Shown piece by piece: positions 1 to 10,994 of a stretch of 64,000 nucleotides of DNA. The position numbers were made by a program, and so were the translations under genes. How positions within the stretch are numbered: position 1 is the first letter of the stretch; every line of letters begins with the position of its first letter. The notes under the pieces were generated by a model. It was not told the origin of the DNA. It searched no databases and saw only the letters and a list, made by a program, of their open reading frames with translations. Location: positions 48,423 through 112,422 of the forward strand of contig CAIRBH010000015.1 of assembly GCA_903876765.1 (NCBI GenBank), in the 5' to 3' direction. This DNA is from an uncultured Pseudomonadota bacterium (GTDB lineage: Bacteria; Pseudomonadota; Gammaproteobacteria; Burkholderiales; Methylophilaceae).

Positions 1-405
1 CTCACACCGCTAATTATTATGGCACCTATACCGCTGACGATTATCGGGGTGTTGCCAGGGCACGCCTTACTAGGTGCGCAATTTACCGCGACCTCCATGA
101 TAGGCATGATAGCCTTAGCGGGCATTATTGTTAGGAACTCTATACTGCTGGTTGACTTTATCAAGCTAGAAACGGCGGCAGGGCAGTCATTTAAAGAGGC
201 GGTGGTGAACTCTGCCATCACCCGTGCCCAGCCTATTTTACTCACGGCTTTATCAGCCATGCTAGGGGCATTTTTTATACTCGATGACCCGATTTTTAAC
301 GGTTTAGCTATTTCGTTGATATTTGGTATTTTAGTATCAACAGTGCTGACCTTAATCGTCATTCCGCTGTTGTACTTTGTTGCTTATCAACATAAATTTA
401 ATTAG
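1..405 (+). CDS. RND efflux transporter permease, C-terminal fragment
   Basis: This is the C-terminal end of an inner-membrane resistance-nodulation-division permease (AcrB/MdtB-like); the reading frame is open from base 1, so the start lies outside the window. About 134 residues remain. They hold several hydrophobic helices, including a GIIVRNSILLVDF segment that matches the AcrB helix around GLSAKNAILIVEF, and RAQPILLTALSAMLGAF, which matches RLRPILMT of AcrB. Such pumps are proton-driven drug or metal exporters working with a periplasmic adaptor and an outer-membrane channel; those partners would lie upstream. The substrate cannot be told from this fragment. The DUF2892 gene follows 12 bases downstream and is probably cotranscribed. 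Confidence 0.88.
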   Translation, partial: LTPLIIMAPIPLTIIGVLPGHALLGAQFTATSMIGMIALAGIIVRNSILLVDFIKLETAAGQSFKEAVVNSAITRAQPILLTALSAMLGAFFILDDPIFNGLAISLIFGILVSTVLTLIVIPLLYFVAYQHKFN

Positions 406-417
406 GAGATTTTTAAA

Positions 418-627
418 ATGACTTCATGGAAAATGGTTCGTATTATTGCAGGTTGCTTGATTTTATTATCTCTGGCACTTGGGGTCGCTGAAAGTCCGCT
501 TTATGTAAGCCATCACTACCTGTATTTCACGGCTTTTATTGGCCTCAATCTTTTACAAAGCGGGTTGACCGATTGGTGTTTGATGGAGAATATCTTACGC
601 AAATTAGGCGTGCCTGCAACACGCTAA
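418..627 (+). CDS. DUF2892 (YgaP-like) small membrane protein
   Basis: This 69-residue protein has two hydrophobic segments and the pattern typical of the DUF2892 family: an RIIAGCLILLSLALG first helix, then YFTAFIGLNLLQSGLTDWC, and a C-terminal ILRKLGV. In YgaP this domain is the membrane anchor attached to a rhodanese; here it stands alone, as is common. A purine-rich AGGAG lies about 8 bases before the ATG. Its position directly after the RND permease suggests cotranscription. The biochemical role of stand-alone DUF2892 proteins is unknown to me. Confidence 0.8.
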   Translation: MTSWKMVRIIAGCLILLSLALGVAESPLYVSHHYLYFTAFIGLNLLQSGLTDWCLMENILRKLGVPATR

Positions 628-643
628 GCATTTGATCAACCAT

Positions 644-668
644 GTCTTTTTAAACAACTAAAAAAGAC
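644..668. terminator. weak bidirectional terminator between convergent genes
   Basis: GTCTTTTT and AAAAAGAC form an 8-bp stem around a 9-base loop between the convergent DUF2892 and PAP2 genes. Both sides supply T-rich tails. It overlaps the last PAP2 codons and is AT-rich, so strength is uncertain. Confidence 0.4.
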
Positions 669-1189
669 AAACCAGCTATTAGGCTACCGATTAAGGCCCC
701 TGCTAAAACATCACTAGGGTAATGTAATCCGAGTACAACACGCGATAAACCAATCATACTGGTAAAAGGTAGAATAATGTAGGCTAATTGCGGGTAATAA
801 TTAACTGCAACTAGGCCAAACACAACCGCATGCAAGGTATGACCTGAAGGGAAGCTAAACTTATCAAGCGGCTTACCCGTTAAGAAAATATCCTGATGCA
901 CCTCATAAGGGCGCGGACGCAAAGTTTTGCCTTTTAACCATTTATAAAGCACGGTGCCAACTAAACCTGCAACGGCCATGTGTATGACTGGGGTTATGCC
1001 ATCAGCGCCTTTAATGACCAATATCATTAGCATTAAGCCATACCAAAATACGCCATCGCCTAACCTACTGATAACTCTAAAAAAATCGCGTATCCAACGA
1101 TATTGACTGGTGTGATTGACGGCAAGGCATAGATGGCTATCTAGGCGATGTATATGGCTTAAATATAAACGCATTTTATATGGCATCAC
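650..1189 (-). CDS. PAP2-family membrane phosphatase
   Basis: This 179-residue integral membrane protein belongs to the type 2 phosphatidic acid phosphatase family. All three catalytic signatures are visible: KX6RP (KGKTLRPRP, around residue 86), PSGH (around 115) and SRX5HX3D (SRVVLGLHYPSD, around 149). Several hydrophobic helices surround them, placing the active site at the membrane face. Family members dephosphorylate undecaprenyl pyrophosphate, phosphatidic acid, PGP or lipid A; the sequence does not say which. It is transcribed alone, convergent with the DUF2892 gene, and separated by about 140 bases from glmM on the same strand. Confidence 0.88.
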   Translation of the reverse strand: MMPYKMRLYLSHIHRLDSHLCLAVNHTSQYRWIRDFFRVISRLGDGVFWYGLMLMILVIKGADGITPVIHMAVAGLVGTVLYKWLKGKTLRPRPYEVHQDIFLTGKPLDKFSFPSGHTLHAVVFGLVAVNYYPQLAYIILPFTSMIGLSRVVLGLHYPSDVLAGALIGSLIAGLSFLVV

Positions 1190-1328
1190 TCACCCTTATT
1201 TCCATCTCTCTACTATGACTTTTAACTTCAGCATGGAAGCCAGCATGTCATTGATATGTGAACTATAGATGAAAGTAATGTGAAGGTTTTTTGACCTAGC
1301 CACTAAAAGTAGCTATGTTGGCAAAACT

Positions 1329-2696
1329 TTAATGCGTGGTTGTGGCTATTTTTACGGCAAGTGTAATGGTTTCAGCCAAGCTTTGCACTAGCACTGCGTC
1401 TTCACCCTCTACCATGACGCGAATTTTAGGCTCAGTGCCAGAAGCCCTCAGCAACACACGGCCGCGGCCTGCCAGCACTAGTTCTGCTGCCTTTACCGCC
1501 GCTTGTATTTGCTCATGGCTATCTAAGTCTATTTTTTTATTGGTGACAATATTTATCAGCACTTGCGGATACAACACTAATTGCCCGCGCAGCGCAGCCA
1601 ATGTCTTACCGCTTAATATCAGTGCATGCAATACTTGTAAGGCAGCAATAATAGCGTCACCACTGCTGTGTTTGTCTAGAGTTAAAATGTGCCCTGAGTT
1701 TTCACCGCCTAATAGCCATTTTTTCTGATTGAGCAACTCTAGGACATAGCGATCACCCACTTTAGCGCGGGCAAATGGAATGTGATTTTTTTGCAAGCCA
1801 TGCTCTAAAGCAAGGTTGGTCATCAGCGTGCCCGCCACGCCACCTTTAAGCTCCCCTTTTGCGTGTAAACCCATGGCAATAATATAAAGTAACTGGTCAC
1901 CATCTAATAAATTGCCCTCAGCATCTACCATCATCACGCGGTCACCATCACCATCAAAAGCTATACCTAAATCCGCTTGATGCTGCAAAACTGCTTGCTG
2001 CAAGGCTTGTGGATGGGTAGAACCTACTTGTTCGTTAATATTCAAGCCATTCGGTTTGTTGCCTATCGCAACAATCTCAGCCCCCAACTCATGAAATACA
2101 TTAGGTGCAACGTGGTAAGTCGCCCCATGCGCGCAATCTAAAACGATTTTTAAGCCGCGCAAATCCATATCATTAGGAAATGTGCTTTTACAAAACTCAA
2201 TATAACGTCCCGCAGCATCATCTATGCGGCGCGCCTTGCCCAGCATGGCCGATTCCATTACTTGCATGGGCTGGTCTAACTCAGCCTCAATCGCATGTTC
2301 AATGTCATCGCCTAGCTTGGCCCCTTCGCTTGAAAAAAACTTGATACCGTTATCATCATAAGGGTTATGCGAGGCAGAAATAACAATACCCGCTTGCGCA
2401 CGCAACGCCCTAGTCAGATAAGCAACTGCTGGCGTTGGCATGGGGCCTGTCAGAAGTACATCAACCCCAGCGGCGGATAAACCTGCTTCTAGGGCAGCCT
2501 CTAACATATAGCCAGAAATACGCGTATCTTTACCGATTAATACTGCTGGGTGTGCGCCTTTGGCTAGATTACTACTGACTGAAGTGAGGACTTTGCCAGC
2601 GGCATAGCCTAAGCGCATTAAAAAGTCTGGGGTAATTGGGTACTGCCCCACTTTGCCGCGTATACCATCTGTGCCGAAATATTTTTTTGTCATCAT
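1329..2696 (-). CDS. glmM: phosphoglucosamine mutase GlmM
   Basis: GlmM converts glucosamine-6-phosphate to glucosamine-1-phosphate, the step before GlmU in UDP-GlcNAc synthesis for peptidoglycan and LPS. The 455-residue length is normal. It shows the N-terminal FGTDGIRG, the phosphoserine loop ISASHNP (serine about 109), the metal loop DGDGDR (about 248-253), the substrate loop GGENSGH and the phosphate-binding [14 protein letters not shown] at the C-terminus. Two consecutive ATG codons open the gene; either could be used. folP ends 10 bases upstream on the same strand, giving the conserved ftsH-folP-glmM order of beta- and gammaproteobacteria. Confidence 0.97.
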   Translation of the reverse strand: MMTKKYFGTDGIRGKVGQYPITPDFLMRLGYAAGKVLTSVSSNLAKGAHPAVLIGKDTRISGYMLEAALEAGLSAAGVDVLLTGPMPTPAVAYLTRALRAQAGIVISASHNPYDDNGIKFFSSEGAKLGDDIEHAIEAELDQPMQVMESAMLGKARRIDDAAGRYIEFCKSTFPNDMDLRGLKIVLDCAHGATYHVAPNVFHELGAEIVAIGNKPNGLNINEQVGSTHPQALQQAVLQHQADLGIAFDGDGDRVMMVDAEGNLLDGDQLLYIIAMGLHAKGELKGGVAGTLMTNLALEHGLQKNHIPFARAKVGDRYVLELLNQKKWLLGGENSGHILTLDKHSSGDAIIAALQVLHALILSGKTLAALRGQLVLYPQVLINIVTNKKIDLDSHEQIQAAVKAAELVLAGRGRVLLRASGTEPKIRVMVEGEDAVLVQSLAETITLAVKIATTTH

Positions 2697-2706
2697 TACG
2701 TCTCTA

Positions 2707-3528
2707 TTATTGTATGGCGGCTATTACTTTTAGTGCATCCACTGTGGCTTTTACATCATGTACACGCAGTATTTTAGCGCCTTTCATCACCGATATCACG
2801 CTTGCTGCAATGCCCGCGTGTAATCTTTGACTGGCATCATCCCCCGCTATGGTCGCTAACACTGATTTACGAGACAATCCGACCAATAATGGCGGGCCAA
2901 TATCAGTCAAATCATGCAACTGCTTGATTAACTCAATATTGTGAGCCCGCGTTTTACCAAATCCAAAACCAGGGTCTAACAAAATACGATTTTCACTGAT
3001 ACCCGCAGCTACACTAGCATGCAATCTATCAGTTAAAAACTGTTTTACCTCATGGACTACATCCTGATAACTGGGTGATAGTTGCATGGTCTGTGGTGTG
3101 CCCTGCATGTGCATCAAACACACGGCAACATCGCTATTTACCAGCACTTGCAACGCACCCTCTTCTTGCAGGGCACGCACATCATTAACCATATTTGCCC
3201 CTGCGGCAATCGCCAAACGCATCACTTCAGGCTTATAGGTATCAATAGAAATCGGCACCGATGAAAGGTTATGCAAGACTTCAATCACAGGAATAACGCG
3301 CTTTAGCTCCTCATCCAAACTCACTGGCTGCGCCCCTGGCCTAGTCGACTCACCGCCTATATCTAAAATATCAGCACCCTGTGCGATTAAGTTTAGCGCA
3401 TGGGCAACGGCAAGTTGAGTTGAAGCACATTGCCCACCGTCAGAAAATGAATCTGGTGTGACATTGACTATACCCATCACATAAGGGCGGTTCAGATTAA
3501 GAGTGTATTTGCCACAACGTAAATTCAT
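2707..3528 (-). CDS. folP: dihydropteroate synthase FolP
   Basis: FolP condenses p-aminobenzoate with dihydropterin pyrophosphate to make dihydropteroate in folate synthesis, and is the sulfonamide target. The protein has 273 residues. Both family signatures are present: [14 protein letters not shown] near residue 19 and [11 protein letters not shown] near residue 57, plus the SIDTYKP strand and the C-terminal GLSRKSVL and RVHDV segments that bind pterin and phosphate. It lies downstream of ftsH and just ahead of glmM. A strong terminator-like hairpin separates it from ftsH, so folP-glmM may have a separate promoter or depend on readthrough. Confidence 0.97.
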   Translation of the reverse strand: MNLRCGKYTLNLNRPYVMGIVNVTPDSFSDGGQCASTQLAVAHALNLIAQGADILDIGGESTRPGAQPVSLDEELKRVIPVIEVLHNLSSVPISIDTYKPEVMRLAIAAGANMVNDVRALQEEGALQVLVNSDVAVCLMHMQGTPQTMQLSPSYQDVVHEVKQFLTDRLHASVAAGISENRILLDPGFGFGKTRAHNIELIKQLHDLTDIGPPLLVGLSRKSVLATIAGDDASQRLHAGIAASVISVMKGAKILRVHDVKATVDALKVIAAIQ

Positions 3529-3556
3529 AGGCTGATTATACTTAAAAAAAGTTGTT

Positions 3557-3585
3557 AAAAAGGGCTAGATTGACTAGCCCTTTTT
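3557..3585 (-). terminator. ftsH terminator hairpin
   Basis: AAAAAGGGCTAG and CTAGCCCTTTTT form a perfect 12-bp stem around a 5-base loop, with T runs on both strands. It sits just after ftsH and before folP, and would work in either direction. Confidence 0.8.
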
Positions 3586-3614
3586 AAGTTTGCACAATAT
3601 CTAGCAACTGCGAA

Positions 3615-5507
3615 TTAAGTTTTAGCCGTTGGCTGAGGCGTAGCATTAGCCCCCAAACCGCTGCCACCGCTATCTTTAGAAGGCGCCGCCTTACCTTGAG
3701 TAGGTTTGGGTGGTCGCACGGCAATACCCGCCATGATGTCATTGATTTGATCAGCATCTATGGTTTCATACTCCATCAAGGCTGCTGTCATCGCCTCTAC
3801 TTTGTCGCGATTATCTTCTAACAACTTGCGTGCTAAGCCGTATTGCTCGTCTAATATGCGACGAATTTCTGCATCGACTTTTTGCTGAGTCGCCTCTGAT
3901 ACCGTTTTTGAACTCATATTTCCAAAAAATGAATCTTGCTCACTGCCCGCATAAACCATAGTGCCTAACGCGTCCGACATGCCGTAACGCGTCACCATAT
4001 CTCGGGCTAACTTAGTCGCGCGCTCAAAGTCATTCGAAGCGCCTGTAGACATTTGATGCATAAAAATCTCTTCTGCAATACGCCCACCAAACAAAATAGA
4101 AATTTCTTCCAACATTTTGTCTTTGTAATTGCTAATGCGATCAAACTCTGGCAACTGCCAAGTAAGCCCCAGCGCCCAACCGCGCGGCATAATGGTCACT
4201 TTGTGCACAGGGTCAGCCTTGGGTAACAACTTAGCCACAACCGCATGGCCAGACTCATGATAAGCCGTATTGCGACGCTCTTCTTCACGCATCACCATAG
4301 ATTTACGCTCTGGTCCCATGAATATTTTATCTTTTGCGTCTTCAAAATCTTGCATATCTACGGTGCGCTTATTACGGCGCGCGGCAAATAAGGCCGCCTC
4401 ATTGACTAAGTTAGCTAAATCAGCACCTGAAAATCCTGGCGTACCACGGGCTAAAATATCCGCTTGCACATCTACATCAATCGGCACTTTACGCATGTGC
4501 ACCATTAAAATTTGTTCACGGCCTTTAATATCTGGCAATGACACCATGACTTGCCTATCAAAGCGGCCTGGGCGTAACAGCGCCTTATCTAGCACATCGG
4601 CACGGTTAGTGGCTGCTATTACTATCACGCCAGAATTGCCTTCAAAGCCATCCATCTCTACCAGCAACTGGTTAAGTGTTTGCTCGCGCTCGTCGTTGCC
4701 ACCACCTGTACCAGATCCGCGGCTACGGCCAACCGCATCAATCTCATCAATAAAAATGATGCAAGGTGAATTTTTCTTGGCCTGTTCAAACATATCACGC
4801 ACACGTGAGGCTCCAACACCGACAAACATTTCAACAAAGTCAGACCCAGAAATAGTAAAAAATGGCACCTTAGCCTCGCCAGCAATTGCTCTAGCTAACA
4901 AAGTTTTACCTGTGCCTGGTGGCCCCACCATAAGCACGCCACGCGGAATACGTCCGCCTAATTTTTGAAATTTAGTGGGATCCCGTAAAAATTCAACGAT
5001 TTCTGTGACTTCTTCTTTGGCTTCATCGCAACCTGCAACATCGGCAAAAGTGGTTTGATTATTGGTTTCATCAAGCTGGCGTGCTTTGCTTTTACCAAAT
5101 GAGAACGGCCCACCGCCCTTACCGCCACTTTGCATTTGACGCATGAAAAATACCCACACGCCAATTAGCAATATCATGGGGAACCATGACACAAATATAC
5201 TCATCAAGAATGACTGCTCTTCTTCTGGCTTAGCTTCTACGGTAACCCCATTCTTGAGTAAATCAGATACTAACCAAGGGTCCGTGGGCGCATAGGTATT
5301 AAACTTTTTGCCGTCATGGGTGGTACCACGCAATACGCGACCATCGATTTGCACTTTAGCAATTCGCCCATCTTTGACTTCTTGAATGAACTGAGAATAG
5401 ACAACTTGGCTATCTGCGCCGTTCTTAACGCCAGATATATTAAATATGGCCAACAGCACCATGGCAATAGCTAACCAAATCGCCACATTCTTAAATATAT
5501 TATTCAA
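3615..5507 (-). CDS. ftsH: ATP-dependent zinc metalloprotease FtsH
   Basis: FtsH is a membrane-anchored AAA+ protease that extracts and degrades membrane proteins and regulators such as sigma-32 and LpxC in E. coli. The 630-residue protein has transmembrane helices at about 7-24 and 103-121, Walker A GPPGTGKT (195-202), Walker B IIFIDEID (250-257), and the zinc motif HESGH (417-421). The C-terminal tail is Ser/Gly/Pro-rich. The start codon is TTG: the conserved MNNIFKN N-terminus begins there and an AAGGA lies about 11 bases upstream, with no in-frame ATG nearby. It follows rlmE with a gap of about 110 bases, the usual rlmE-ftsH order. Confidence 0.97.
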   Translation of the reverse strand: MNNIFKNVAIWLAIAMVLLAIFNISGVKNGADSQVVYSQFIQEVKDGRIAKVQIDGRVLRGTTHDGKKFNTYAPTDPWLVSDLLKNGVTVEAKPEEEQSFLMSIFVSWFPMILLIGVWVFFMRQMQSGGKGGGPFSFGKSKARQLDETNNQTTFADVAGCDEAKEEVTEIVEFLRDPTKFQKLGGRIPRGVLMVGPPGTGKTLLARAIAGEAKVPFFTISGSDFVEMFVGVGASRVRDMFEQAKKNSPCIIFIDEIDAVGRSRGSGTGGGNDEREQTLNQLLVEMDGFEGNSGVIVIAATNRADVLDKALLRPGRFDRQVMVSLPDIKGREQILMVHMRKVPIDVDVQADILARGTPGFSGADLANLVNEAALFAARRNKRTVDMQDFEDAKDKIFMGPERKSMVMREEERRNTAYHESGHAVVAKLLPKADPVHKVTIMPRGWALGLTWQLPEFDRISNYKDKMLEEISILFGGRIAEEIFMHQMSTGASNDFERATKLARDMVTRYGMSDALGTMVYAGSEQDSFFGNMSSKTVSEATQQKVDAEIRRILDEQYGLARKLLEDNRDKVEAMTAALMEYETIDADQINDIMAGIAVRPPKPTQGKAAPSKDSGGSGLGANATPQPTAKT

Positions 5508-5617
5508 AATCTTATTCCTTTTTAAAAGGCAAAACCAATCTATATTTTATGCCTAAAACACCGCTTACTGTCATTAAATAAAGCTATTTTTACCAGCCTT
5601 ATTGTGTGCTGATAAGC

Positions 5618-6235
5618 TTATTTTCGACCTAATCCCAGCAAATACACTTCACTACTTCTGCCACGTGAGGCCTTGGGCTTGCGGGTAACAACTTTATCAA
5701 ACATGGTACGCATACTGCGTAAAATGTCATCAAATCCTTCACCGATAAACACCTTGACTAAAAAATTACCGGTTGGTTTCAATTTATCCCGACTAAACTC
5801 AAGCGCTAATTCGGTTAAATAAGCCGCGCCTGCTTGGTCAACGATGGTAATACCTGACATATTGGGTGCCATGTCTGCAATTACAAGGTCTACTTGCTTG
5901 CCATTTAAACTATTTTCTAATTGCTTTAGTACCGCATCTTCACGAAAGTCACCTTTGATGAACTCTACACCTTTGATGGGCTCCATTTCCAGCAAATCTA
6001 AGGCGATAATTCGACCTTGGCCTTTTAAGCGCTGCACAGCCACTTGTGACCAGCTGCCTGGAGTCGCGCCTAAGTCTACAATAGTCATGCCTGGTTTAAT
6101 TAATTTATCTTTATCATCAATTTCAATCAGCTTATAAGCGGCGCGCGCTCGATAACCTTCTTTTTGTGCGCGTTTGACAAATTCGTCGTTGATATGCTCG
6201 TGCATCCAAGCTTTGCTAGAAGGTTTTAGCTTCAT
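5618..6235 (-). CDS. rlmE: 23S rRNA 2'-O-methyltransferase RlmE
   Basis: RlmE (FtsJ/RrmJ) methylates the 2'-hydroxyl of U2552 in the 23S rRNA A-loop using SAM, a late 50S assembly step. The 205-residue protein has the N-terminal [13 protein letters not shown] stretch with the catalytic lysine, the SAM loop [13 protein letters not shown], the DMAPNMSG motif with catalytic aspartate, NFLVKVF with the second lysine and SSEVYLLG with the glutamate, completing the K-D-K-E tetrad. It heads the rlmE-ftsH operon and is divergent from yhbY, another ribosome-assembly gene. In E. coli this operon is heat-inducible; I could not find a convincing sigma-32 site here. Confidence 0.96.
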   Translation of the reverse strand: MKLKPSSKAWMHEHINDEFVKRAQKEGYRARAAYKLIEIDDKDKLIKPGMTIVDLGATPGSWSQVAVQRLKGQGRIIALDLLEMEPIKGVEFIKGDFREDAVLKQLENSLNGKQVDLVIADMAPNMSGITIVDQAGAAYLTELALEFSRDKLKPTGNFLVKVFIGEGFDDILRSMRTMFDKVVTRKPKASRGRSSEVYLLGLGRK

Positions 6236-6320
6236 CTGTTAAACTTCGCCCACATCAATAATATACTCAAGAAAAACTCCAAAAAAGCACTAAAGCAGAA
6301 ACTCCAAGGAAGAAACTACC

Positions 6321-6611
6321 GTGAATTCAAAACAAATTAGCTACTTACGTGGCCTTGCCCACAGCTTAAATCCAGTGGTCATGATCAGCACTAAAGGCTT
6401 GTCAGAAGCCGTGATGAAAGAAATTAACGTCAATTTAGACGCCCATGAACTCATCAAAATCAAAGTCATGATGGATGATAAGGCATTGCGTGCACAAATG
6501 CTGGCTGATATTTGCACACAAACTCATGCTCTAGCGGTGCATCAAATCGGCAAACAATTAGTGATCTATCGCCAGTCGACTAAACCTAAAATTGTCGTGC
6601 CACAAAAATAA
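6321..6611 (+). CDS. yhbY: ribosome assembly RNA-binding protein YhbY
   Basis: This 96-residue protein is a single CRS1-YhbY (CRM) domain, a KH-like fold that binds pre-50S particles. The family pattern is clear: LRGLAHSLNPVVMISTKGLSEAV at the N-terminus, then KIKV and the C-terminal QIGKQLVIYRQS. The start is GTG, supported by AAGGAAG seven bases upstream and by the conserved N-terminal sequence. It is divergent from rlmE with an 85-base shared promoter region and convergent with the DUF4149 gene, with a gap of 17 bases. Confidence 0.93.
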   Translation: MNSKQISYLRGLAHSLNPVVMISTKGLSEAVMKEINVNLDAHELIKIKVMMDDKALRAQMLADICTQTHALAVHQIGKQLVIYRQSTKPKIVVPQK

Positions 6612-6628
6612 TTGCTTATTTCTAATGT

Positions 6629-7075
6629 TTATTTCTTAAGCACCACCACTAGCCCCAGCAGGCATTGCACCACATAGGCGATGCTTGCTACGCCGTGCCA
6701 AGTAGCAAATCTATCGGCAAAAACACTCTGCATCACATCGCTAGGCAAGGCGTCACTCTTTAGTTGCGCTAATATTGGCTGTATGCCAAAGTGGCCTGCC
6801 AGCACTAGCAACAGCATGACCAATACTGCCCAAAAATACGATTGCTTGAGTGCTAGCGTGCCAAAACGCAATAGGCGCTGCACCAATAAGAAAAAGCCAG
6901 AAAATAGCCCCAAGTAAGACACCTGATTAAAGAATTTGCCCGCCAGCTGACCTGCTAACTGAGCGTCTTGCAAGGTAGCAAATAGCAGGTAAGCCATCGC
7001 GCCAGTCGTCCACAAAGCCCCTATCCATAGGGTGATCAAAATCAGACTTGCACTATCAGACCAATTATTTTTCAT
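6629..7075 (-). CDS. DUF4149 membrane protein
   Basis: This 148-residue hydrophobic protein has four predicted transmembrane segments at roughly 10-30, 48-68, 77-97 and 125-145. The opening LITLWIGALWTTGAMAYLLFATL and the GLFSGFFLLVQRLLR stretch fit DUF4149, a family often next to greA in betaproteobacteria. No catalytic motif is visible and no function is established that I know of. It lies 36 bases after greA on the same strand and is probably cotranscribed with it. Confidence 0.75.
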   Translation of the reverse strand: MKNNWSDSASLILITLWIGALWTTGAMAYLLFATLQDAQLAGQLAGKFFNQVSYLGLFSGFFLLVQRLLRFGTLALKQSYFWAVLVMLLLVLAGHFGIQPILAQLKSDALPSDVMQSVFADRFATWHGVASIAYVVQCLLGLVVVLKK

Positions 7076-7111
7076 ATCGCACTGCCTTTCAAAATCAAGA
7101 AATCAGCCAGA

Positions 7112-7594
7112 TTAAATGTACTGTACATCCAGAATTTCATACTCTTTAATACCGCCTGGGGCCATGACTTCGGCCACATCACCCTCAGACTTGCCAATTA
7201 AGCCACGTGCAATCGGCGAACTGATAGAAATCTTACCATTTTTAATATCAGCTTCATCATCACCAACAATTTGATAGGTGATAATCGTGCCTGTTTCCAA
7301 CTCTTCGATTCTGACGGTTGCGCCAAATACACAGCGACCATCCGCATGTAAGGTGGTCGGATCAATAATCATGGCATTCGAAAGCTTGGCTTCTAGTTCT
7401 GAAATACGGCCTTCAATAAAACTTTGGCGTTCTTTTGCTGCTTCATACTCAGCATTTTCAGATAAATCACCTTGTGCACGTGCTTCAGCAATCGCTTGTA
7501 TAACGTCGGGGCGATCAACACTGCGCAAACGTAGTAACTCTTCTTTTAATAACACGATACCTTTAACGGTAACGGGTACTTGGATAACTGCCAT
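7112..7594 (-). CDS. greA: transcription elongation factor GreA
   Basis: GreA binds the RNA polymerase secondary channel and stimulates cleavage of backtracked RNA. The 160-residue length is normal. The N-terminal coiled coil is recognisable (LKEELLRLRSVDRPDVIQAI, then ARAQGDLSENAEYEAAKE with the acidic tip residues), followed by the FKBP-like C-terminal domain with SPIARGLIGKSEGD and the usual end. A GAGG lies about 11 bases before the ATG. carAB lies upstream on the same strand, separated by a terminator hairpin, so greA probably has its own promoter in the roughly 100-base gap. Confidence 0.97.
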   Translation of the reverse strand: MAVIQVPVTVKGIVLLKEELLRLRSVDRPDVIQAIAEARAQGDLSENAEYEAAKERQSFIEGRISELEAKLSNAMIIDPTTLHADGRCVFGATVRIEELETGTIITYQIVGDDEADIKNGKISISSPIARGLIGKSEGDVAEVMAPGGIKEYEILDVQYI

Positions 7595-7611
7595 CTTGAA
7601 AAACCTCAGAA

Positions 7612-7643
7612 TAAAAAATAAACCACACTCAAGCTGAGTGTGG
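7612..7643 (-). terminator. carAB terminator
   Basis: CCACACTCA and TGAGTGTGG (7623-7643) form a perfect 9-bp stem with a 3-base loop. On the minus strand the stem is followed by TTTATTTTTTATT, as expected of an intrinsic terminator for carB, before greA. Confidence 0.8.
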
Positions 7644-7699
7644 CTTCATAAAGTATAAAATTAAATAATCTTGTTTGAAATGTCTTAAGAAAGTGTATT

Positions 7700-10600
7700 T
7701 TAAGCGAGCTTTTTATGCAAGTCTTGTAAAGACTCTACCGTCAGCTCTTGCATGTGTGCCATGCCTACACAAGCGGCTTTTGCCCCAGCTAAAGTGGTGT
7801 AATAAGTTACTTTATTTTGTAGGGCACTGCGACGGATTTGGTATGAATCAGCCACAGCTCGTTTATCTTCAGTGACATTGACAATAAAGCTGATATCGCC
7901 ATTTTTAATCATATCGACAATGTGCGGACGGCCTTCAGCGACTTTATTCACCGAGGCAACTTTTAGGCCGTTGGCAGTTAGCGCCGTGGCGGTGCCTTTA
8001 GTGGCGACTAAGTCAAAGCCCAGATCATGCAATGCATGGGCAATTTCAACCACTTTGTTGTAGTCTTCTTTGCGCACACTAATAAATGCCCGACCACCTT
8101 CTGGTAGTTTTGTCGATGCGCCAAGTTGTGACTTAAGAAAAGCCTCAGCAAATGTTGCGCCCACGCCCATCACTTCACCAGTAGATTTCATTTCAGGGCC
8201 CAAAATAGTATCTACCCCAGGGAACTTAATAAAAGGGAATACCGCTTCTTTGACTGAGTAGAATGGAGGGATAATCTCACGCGTCACACCTTGCGCTTTA
8301 AGGCTAACGCCTATCATGCAACGTGCTGCCACCTTAGCCAACTGCAAGCCGCAAGCCTTAGAAACAAACGGTACCGTTCTTGATGCACGCGGATTCACTT
8401 CTAACACGAATACGGTTTTGCCCTGAATAGCAAACTGCACATTCATTAAACCCACCACACCCAAGGCACGCGCCATTTGTTTGGTTTGGTCGCGCAATTC
8501 ATCTTGCAACCTAGAAGATAAGCTATACGGTGGCAATGAGCAGGCTGAATCGCCAGAATGCACGCCTGCTTGCTCAACGTGCTCCATAATGCCGCCGATA
8601 ATCACATCGCCAGTATCATCGCATAGCGCATCTACATCGACTTCTAGCGCATCGTTTAAAAATCTATCTAGCAGCACAGGTGATTCATTAGATACTTTAA
8701 CGGCTTCGCGCATATAGCGCTCTAGTTGCGACTGTTCTTGCACTATCTCCATGGCGCGGCCACCCAACACGTAACTGGGGCGCACAACTAGCGGATAACC
8801 TATCTCTAACGCCAAGCGTATCGCCTCTTCTGGCGTTCTGGCGGTGCGGTTAGGTGGCTGTTTTAAGCCTAATTCTTGCAACATTTTTTGAAAGCGCTCA
8901 CGGTCTTCGGCTTTATCTATGGCGTCTGGCGTTGTGCCTATGATGGGCACCCCCGCTTTTTCTAGGGCACGCGCCAGTTTTAATGGCGTTTGACCGCCAT
9001 ATTGCACAATCACGCCCACTGGTTTTTCTAGGGCAACAATTTCTAGCACATCTTCTAATGTGACTGGCTCAAAATATAAGCGATCAGAAGTGTCATAGTC
9101 GGTAGAGACGGTTTCAGGATTACAGTTCACCATAATCGTTTCATAGCCGTCTTCGCGCATGGCAAAGGCAGCATGCACACAGCAATAATCAAACTCAATA
9201 CCTTGACCAATTCTATTGGGGCCACCGCCTAAAATCATAATTTTCTTATTATTGCTAGGTGCTGACTCGCATTCTTCTTCATAGGTAGAATACATATAAG
9301 CGGTATTGGTGGCGAACTCGGCGGCACAAGTGTCCACACGCTTATAAACGGGACGGACTTGTAGCGCTTGTCTATAAGCACGCACTGCATGTTGGTCAGT
9401 ATTGAGCAGGGTCGCTAAGCGTCTATCAGAAAAGCCCGCGCGTTTTAATTTAAGCATGGCTAATTTATCTAAATCAGCAATCTGCTTGCCATTAAGCGCT
9501 TGCTCCTTATCGATTAAATCTTTAATTTGCACCAAAAACCAAGGGTCTATTTTGGATATATCATAGACTTCGGCAATGCTCATGCCGATTCTAAAGGCGT
9601 CGCCCACATACCAAATACGCTCAGGGCCTGGCACTCCCATTTCTTTAGTAATGGTGTCTAAATCGGTGGTTTTCTCATCTAGCCCATCCACCCCCACTTC
9701 AAGACCGCGCAAGGCTTTTTGAAATGATTCTTGAAAAGTACGACCGATTGCCATCACCTCACCAACTGATTTCATTTGTGTGGTCAAACGAGAGTCTGCC
9801 TGAGGAAACTTTTCAAAGGCAAATCTAGGTATTTTCGTGACTACATAGTCAATTGACGGTTCAAATGAAGCTGGCGTAGCGCCACCAGTAATTTCATTAC
9901 TCAGTTCGTCTAAAGTAAAGCCTACTGCCAGCTTTGCCGCCACCTTGGCTATTGGGAAGCCAGTGGCTTTTGAGGCGAGCGCTGATGAACGTGAAACGCG
10001 CGGGTTCATCTCTATGACTATCATGCGACCATCTTCAGGATTAATGGCAAACTGAACGTTTGAGCCACCCGTGTCTACGCCAATTTCACGCAATACCGCC
10101 AAAGAGGCATTACGCATGATTTGATATTCTTTATCCGTCAAGGTCTGGGCTGGCGCCACGGTAATGGAGTCACCAGTATGCACGCCCATGGGGTCTAAAT
10201 TCTCAATCGAGCAAATGATAATGCAGTTATCGGCAGAATCACGCACCACTTCCATCTCAAACTCTTTCCAGCCTAACAACGATTCTTCAATCAACAATTC
10301 TTTAGTAGGTGATGCGTCTAAGCCACGCTCACAAATAGTCATGAATTCTTCACGGTTATAAGCTATACCGCCGCCACTGCCGCCCATGGTGAATGAAGGG
10401 CGAATAATCGCTGGATAACCAATACTGGGCTGCACTTGCAAGGCTTCTTCCATGCTGTGCGCGATGGCTGAACGGGCAGAACCCAAGCCAATTTTCGTCA
10501 TGGCTTCTTTAAATTTCTGCCTATCTTCCGCCTTGTCAATGGCCTCTTTAGACGCGCCGATAAGCTCCACTTTGTATTTGGCTAGTACGCCATGTTTATC

Positions 10601-10906
10601 TAAATCTAATGCGCAATTGAGCGCTGTTTGCCCACCCATGGTCGGCAGGAGCGCATCTGGGCGTTCTTTAGCGATAATTTTTTCAACCACCTGCCAAGTC
10701 ACCGGCTCAATGTAAGTCGCATCAGCCATTTCTGGGTCGGTCATAATGGTAGCAGGGTTAGAGTTCACCAAAATAACTCGATAGCCTTCTTCGCGCAGCG
10801 CTTTACAAGCTTGTGCACCAGAGTAATCAAACTCACAGGCTTGACCAATGACGATAGGGCCTGCGCCAATAATAAGGATAGATTTAATGTCTGTACGTTT
10901 TGCCAT
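7700..10906 (-). CDS. carB: carbamoyl-phosphate synthase large subunit CarB
   Basis: CarB makes carbamoyl phosphate from bicarbonate, ATP and ammonia supplied by CarA, feeding both pyrimidine and arginine synthesis. The 1068-residue protein carries the two homologous ATP-grasp halves: the first opens [15 protein letters not shown] and the second [16 protein letters not shown] near residue 553. An oligomerisation segment lies between them, and the C-terminal MGS-like allosteric domain begins around residue 935. GGQTALN and GGQTPLK mark equivalent positions in the two halves. It follows carA by 88 bases. I see no strong Shine-Dalgarno before the ATG, so translation may depend on carA. Confidence 0.98.
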   Translation of the reverse strand: MAKRTDIKSILIIGAGPIVIGQACEFDYSGAQACKALREEGYRVILVNSNPATIMTDPEMADATYIEPVTWQVVEKIIAKERPDALLPTMGGQTALNCALDLDKHGVLAKYKVELIGASKEAIDKAEDRQKFKEAMTKIGLGSARSAIAHSMEEALQVQPSIGYPAIIRPSFTMGGSGGGIAYNREEFMTICERGLDASPTKELLIEESLLGWKEFEMEVVRDSADNCIIICSIENLDPMGVHTGDSITVAPAQTLTDKEYQIMRNASLAVLREIGVDTGGSNVQFAINPEDGRMIVIEMNPRVSRSSALASKATGFPIAKVAAKLAVGFTLDELSNEITGGATPASFEPSIDYVVTKIPRFAFEKFPQADSRLTTQMKSVGEVMAIGRTFQESFQKALRGLEVGVDGLDEKTTDLDTITKEMGVPGPERIWYVGDAFRIGMSIAEVYDISKIDPWFLVQIKDLIDKEQALNGKQIADLDKLAMLKLKRAGFSDRRLATLLNTDQHAVRAYRQALQVRPVYKRVDTCAAEFATNTAYMYSTYEEECESAPSNNKKIMILGGGPNRIGQGIEFDYCCVHAAFAMREDGYETIMVNCNPETVSTDYDTSDRLYFEPVTLEDVLEIVALEKPVGVIVQYGGQTPLKLARALEKAGVPIIGTTPDAIDKAEDRERFQKMLQELGLKQPPNRTARTPEEAIRLALEIGYPLVVRPSYVLGGRAMEIVQEQSQLERYMREAVKVSNESPVLLDRFLNDALEVDVDALCDDTGDVIIGGIMEHVEQAGVHSGDSACSLPPYSLSSRLQDELRDQTKQMARALGVVGLMNVQFAIQGKTVFVLEVNPRASRTVPFVSKACGLQLAKVAARCMIGVSLKAQGVTREIIPPFYSVKEAVFPFIKFPGVDTILGPEMKSTGEVMGVGATFAEAFLKSQLGASTKLPEGGRAFISVRKEDYNKVVEIAHALHDLGFDLVATKGTATALTANGLKVASVNKVAEGRPHIVDMIKNGDISFIVNVTEDKRAVADSYQIRRSALQNKVTYYTTLAGAKAACVGMAHMQELTVESLQDLHKKLA

Positions 10907-10994
10907 AATTTTTTAGTTGATAGGCACTGGACTTTAGTCTTTGAGTTAGCAGGCTTCACTACGCCCTGCTTAATCAAATACCAAGGGTTAGCGA

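Noticed and set aside
4270..4968. 232-residue plus-strand ORF opposite ftsH
   Set aside because: It is the antisense of the conserved AAA+ domain, low-complexity in Ser, Arg and Pro, with no family motif; a coding shadow.
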